Made by a program: the position numbers and the translations under genes. The notes under the pieces were generated by a model. It was given only the letters and a program-made list of their open reading frames with translations, was not told the origin of the DNA and did not search any database. 64,000 nucleotides of DNA from Solen grandis. Taxonomy: Eukaryota > Mollusca > Bivalvia > Adapedonta > Solenidae. Below, piece after piece: positions 61,201 through 64,000 of the stretch. Within the stretch, counting starts at the first letter, position 1; each line of letters starts with the position of its first letter. Where the stretch lies: positions 30,011,496 to 30,075,495 of the forward strand of contig CM037777.1 in assembly GCA_021229015.1 (NCBI GenBank). The letters run 5' to 3'.

Positions 61201-61210
61201 TAAAATGCCC

Positions 61211-61740
61211 AGGTGAACAAGAGTATGCCCTGAATAATATATCCATGAAACTTCATGTTTGTGATATAAAATATTTTTGAGTTGTGGGCTCCATAAAATT
61301 AAACTTCCATATTTTTCCTAAACAAAGGACCATAGTTCTGTCAATGTCAACAGTGATCTGATAAAAAAAAAACTTTCAGAGTTACGTGCATCACAAGCAT
61401 AAAATTCCATATTTTTCAAAAACAAAGGCCCATAACTCTGTCAACTTCAATGAATGTTTGATAAAAATACCAAGTTGCACAAGCTCATATCCTGAATAAT
61501 ATATCCATGAAGTTTCAAGTCTGTAGTACAAATACAATCAGAGTTACGTGCGTCACAAGCATAAAATTCCATATTACTTCAAGGATGATTCAATGAAAAT
61601 ACCCAGATGCACAAGTCATGTCCTGAATTATATATCCATGAAGTTTCAAGTCTGTAGTACAAATAATTTTGGAGTTATGCGTTTCACAAAGTTTGCAGGA
61701 CGGTTGGACAAAGACAAATCTATATGCCCCCCCCCCCACC
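61211..61740. repeat. Degenerate tandem repeat (about 131-bp period) ending in a C run
   Basis: Phrases such as CCTGAATAATATATCCATGA (near 61229, 61491, 61622) and GGCCCATAACTCTGTCAA recur with a spacing of about 131 bp or twice that. The style matches the tandem cores of the hairpin-headed repeats. A C-rich run at 61726-61744 closes it. I did not find a clear head stem-loop. Confidence 0.55.
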
Positions 61741-61744
61741 CCCC

Positions 61745-62398
61745 GTAACGTGTTGCTCTATGGTATAAAAGAAAATCCTACTATTTAATTAACCATAAAT
61801 AATGTACATGAAAACCCACTCTGTAATTAAAGACAACATGATATCTTTGAAAAGGGTTGTATCCAGTTGAAAAATCTTAACTTAATACATGTCTTTTGTT
61901 TCCTGAAAAGCTGTCATTTTAGAGTTACAGGATTTTGGAATGATAATATTTATGTTTAGATTTTCTATTTTCATTTGCCATCACTTGGCTGATAATATTT
62001 ACCCTTCATGCATGCGCTAACATCATAGGCATATGAAATCGCTACCCTGAATTGACCTAAACATGCCGTGGAACATGTAACATGGTTCCATATTCTATAA
62101 TGAACAGATTTCGCGGAAGTTGTGTTTACAAAAAAAGCATTTCTCATGTAATGTGACCTAAACTTGCCAAGTTTATTTGCCAGGAAACAAAGACTTGACC
62201 TAACATTAACGAGGGAGTGTAGAAAATCATGTTTTTAATTTCTACCTATCATCTGTGAACAAGCTGCTTTAAGGTGGGCCAGTAGCTTTGAATTTTTTAA
62301 GTAAAATATCCCATATTAATATGTCTCAGGTTTATGTTGGCCAGTGATAGATAGTCATGGTTGGAGAGGCTACTCTTAGTTGGAGATAGCTTGTGTAC
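61745..62398. other. Downstream of the candidate exon; nothing recognised
   Basis: No further convincing exon of the minus-strand gene and no repeat shared with the window was found here. Confidence 0.4.
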
Positions 62399-63513
62399 CT
62401 GTTGCTGTACTAGTCCCCGTAACAACCAGAGGTCAGAGGTGAAGGATGCATGGACAAATCCGACCACACTGCCATTTCTGTCCCTAACGCCAACCTTGCT
62501 ATTATCTGAAAAAATAAAATGTTATAATTAGTTAAAGTCTATATAAAGCTAGTTAAAGTCAAACTTGACCTTAACATTTGGTCTAGGGTATCAGAAAAAG
62601 GAAAATGGGTGCTTACAGCCCTGTCCCACCTAGCCTTAAAATCCATGGAAGGTGTACCGATTTTATGTTGATGAAATCGTGAAAGGTTCGTTTGGTTTAT
62701 TCAGTGGGGAACGTTGCTAATCTGTTTTAGTTGTTACTCAAATGGCAGGAGAGTGTGGTGGTTTCCTAAAGAAACTTGGCATGTTTCAGAGAAATAACTT
62801 TGGCTATTCCACATACTCGGTACCAGTTTCTTATGTGTTCAGTACATGGTTGGTGCGAAATCATTCCAACCAGACATGCTACAAACAATGCAAATTCCAT
62901 TTTGGATTGTCAGTATCAATACGCACGAATTTCGGTTAGGTTGGACATGGCGGTTAGCCCAGTTGACTGCTGCATACAATTTGTGTGTTTAAAAACAAAC
63001 GAGTATTGGATATTCTTCAGTAATTTAGGATTGGTTTATATCTTTGATTCATGTATGAACATGATTTTTGTCACCAACAAAAATTATTCCACGAGATACA
63101 TTAAATGTTTTGTAGTTGTTAATTAGTATGATACTCAATACATGTAGTATGATACTCAATACATGTAGTATGATACTCAATACATGTAGTATGATACTCA
63201 ATACATGTAGTATGATACTCAATACATGTAGTATGATACTCAATACACTGACTGAAACTAATGATCTAATAAAGCTCAAGTTTTTTCAAGTATAAATATT
63301 TAGGTCTTTCAGTGTATAGATTTCTGCTGAATAACAGAATTATCTTTATTACAGTATACACAATACCCTATGAAACACAGCCATCATGATTCAAAACATT
63401 TCTACAAATAGAAAATTACTATACCATGTTTTGCTTGTATAAGTATGCTGCCCTCTGGGGTCAAAATCTGGGACACTTTTATAGATGTTTCTTGTGCATC
63501 TGATATCTTCCAT
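62399..63513 (-). CDS. Two coding exons of an unrecognised minus-strand gene
   Basis: Exon a (63425-63513) follows TTTTTTCCAG and ends at G|GTATAG; exon b (62399-62505) follows TTTTTTCAG and ends at CAG|GTACAC. Exon a needs two carried bases, ends in phase 1 and joins exon b to give a continuous frame: WKISDAQETS...VSQILTPEGSI...AKHD joined to NSKVGVRDRNGSVVGF...DLWLLRG. Phase agreement and good splice sites at both exons make this better than chance. The pattern of short hydrophobic strands suggests a beta-rich fold. I cannot name the protein. Upstream exons would lie beyond the right edge. Confidence 0.5.
63125..63246. repeat. 21-bp tandem repeat, about 6 copies
   Basis: Nearly perfect copies of TAGTATGATACTCAATACAT plus G lie within the intron of the candidate gene. 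A short minus-strand frame here is the repeat translated (VLSIILH repeated). Confidence 0.95.
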
Positions 63514-63608
63514 CTGGAAAAAATGGACCTTTCCAGTCTTTACACACACATACATACAGCTGTGAAATATCCCTATTAAAACCTGCAAAATGGCTCCAGG
63601 AAGATGTA

Positions 63609-64000
63609 CGAGAGCGAGTCAATAAATAACCAGCCTAACCTATTTCGGGTTGAGATCTACCTCTTCTTTTTCAATATAATTTCTCTCCAGGGCTATGCAC
63701 TTGGACCAACGGTGTTCAAGTGCCATCAGCCCAGAAGTGAAGAAGTCAGGGTCCTTTCCATGGAACCACTCCTCAACTGCCGCCACGACTTCTTCGTCAG
63801 ACCGGAAATGACGTCCACGTATATCCTTTTTCAAATTTGGAAAAAGGAAGAAGTCACTAGGAGCCAGGTCTGGTGAGTAGGCAGGGTGCGGTATTAATTC
63901 ATACCCATTTTGCTCCACAGCATCCATTGCAACTTTACAAGTGTGGACTCTTGCATTGTCCTGTTGCAGCAAAACACCTTTGGAGAGTTTACCACGGCGT
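63609..64000 (-). mobile_element. Mariner-like element, 3' part, cut by the window edge
   Basis: The outer end CGAGAGCGAGTCAATAAATA at 63609 is preceded by TA (63607-63608) and lies just past the stop of a mariner transposase frame. The rest of the element is beyond 64000. Confidence 0.75.
63640..64000 (-). CDS. Mariner transposase, C-terminal part (partial)
   Basis: The frame is open from the window edge to the stop at 63640. It carries the last two blocks of the DDD catalytic domain: LLQQDNARVH with the second Asp, and HPAYSPDLAPSDFFLFP with the third Asp in the usual DD34D spacing. It then runs through the C-terminal EEWF...RWSKCIALERNYIEKE region to the end. No break is visible in the part shown, so this copy may be less damaged than the one at 56933; the N-terminal half cannot be judged. 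Confidence 0.85.
   Translation of the reverse strand, partial: RRGKLSKGVLLQQDNARVHTCKVAMDAVEQNGYELIPHPAYSPDLAPSDFFLFPNLKKDIRGRHFRSDEEVVAAVEEWFHGKDPDFFTSGLMALEHRWSKCIALERNYIEKEEVDLNPK

Overview
The window looks like nuclear DNA of a mollusc, most likely a bivalve. Genes are split by long AT-rich introns. Several dispersed repeats carry tandem cores of about 146-165 bp, there are tRNA-derived SINEs, and one element is DIRS-type, all of which fit bivalve genomes. The species call is inference. There is no bacterial-style gene packing. Two 100-N blocks (19919-20018, 47955-48054) mark scaffold joins.

Layout. (1) 1-4236: repeats, a piggyBac-type MITE and simple sequence. (2) 4237-19861, plus strand: eight coding exons of a di-N-acetylchitobiase-like GH18 protein. 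The 5' exons lie outside or were not found, and the 3' end runs into the first N block. The GH18 active-site positions I could align look lost. (3) 21486-34157, minus strand: a nearly complete RUVBL2 (Reptin) AAA+ ATPase gene of about 15 exons, tail to tail with the chitobiase-like gene. Its introns hold two SINE copies, a TIR transposon, a second piggyBac MITE and two families of hairpin-headed repeats. (4) 34158-36500: no gene seen. (5) About 36500-47954: sequence full of inflated homopolymers and frameshifts, probably poorly polished assembly; it hides at least two minus-strand candidate exons and decayed repeats. (6) 49266-56146: one long repeat element with a 165-bp tandem core, split by a 4.68-kb DIRS retrotransposon (50243-54920) carrying gag-like, RT/RNase H and tyrosine recombinase ORFs. 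(7) 56933-57965: an internally deleted mariner; 59540-61200: a decayed non-LTR retrotransposon; 62399-63513: two phase-compatible exons of an unrecognised minus-strand gene; 63609 to the edge: the 3' part of another mariner.

The most unusual signal is architectural. At least five dispersed families, unrelated in their cores, share one design: a short head (ACAAGAG, ACTAGAG or AACAGAAG) followed at once by a small stem-loop, then usually a tandem core with a period of about 130-165 bp, then a tail stem-loop that in several families is followed by an A-rich end. The DIRS copy is informative too: its internal complementary region matches both termini exactly, and removing it restores the host array's 165-bp rhythm. 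Exon coordinates were read by eye from splice signals, frame continuity and remembered family sequences; no alignment was run.
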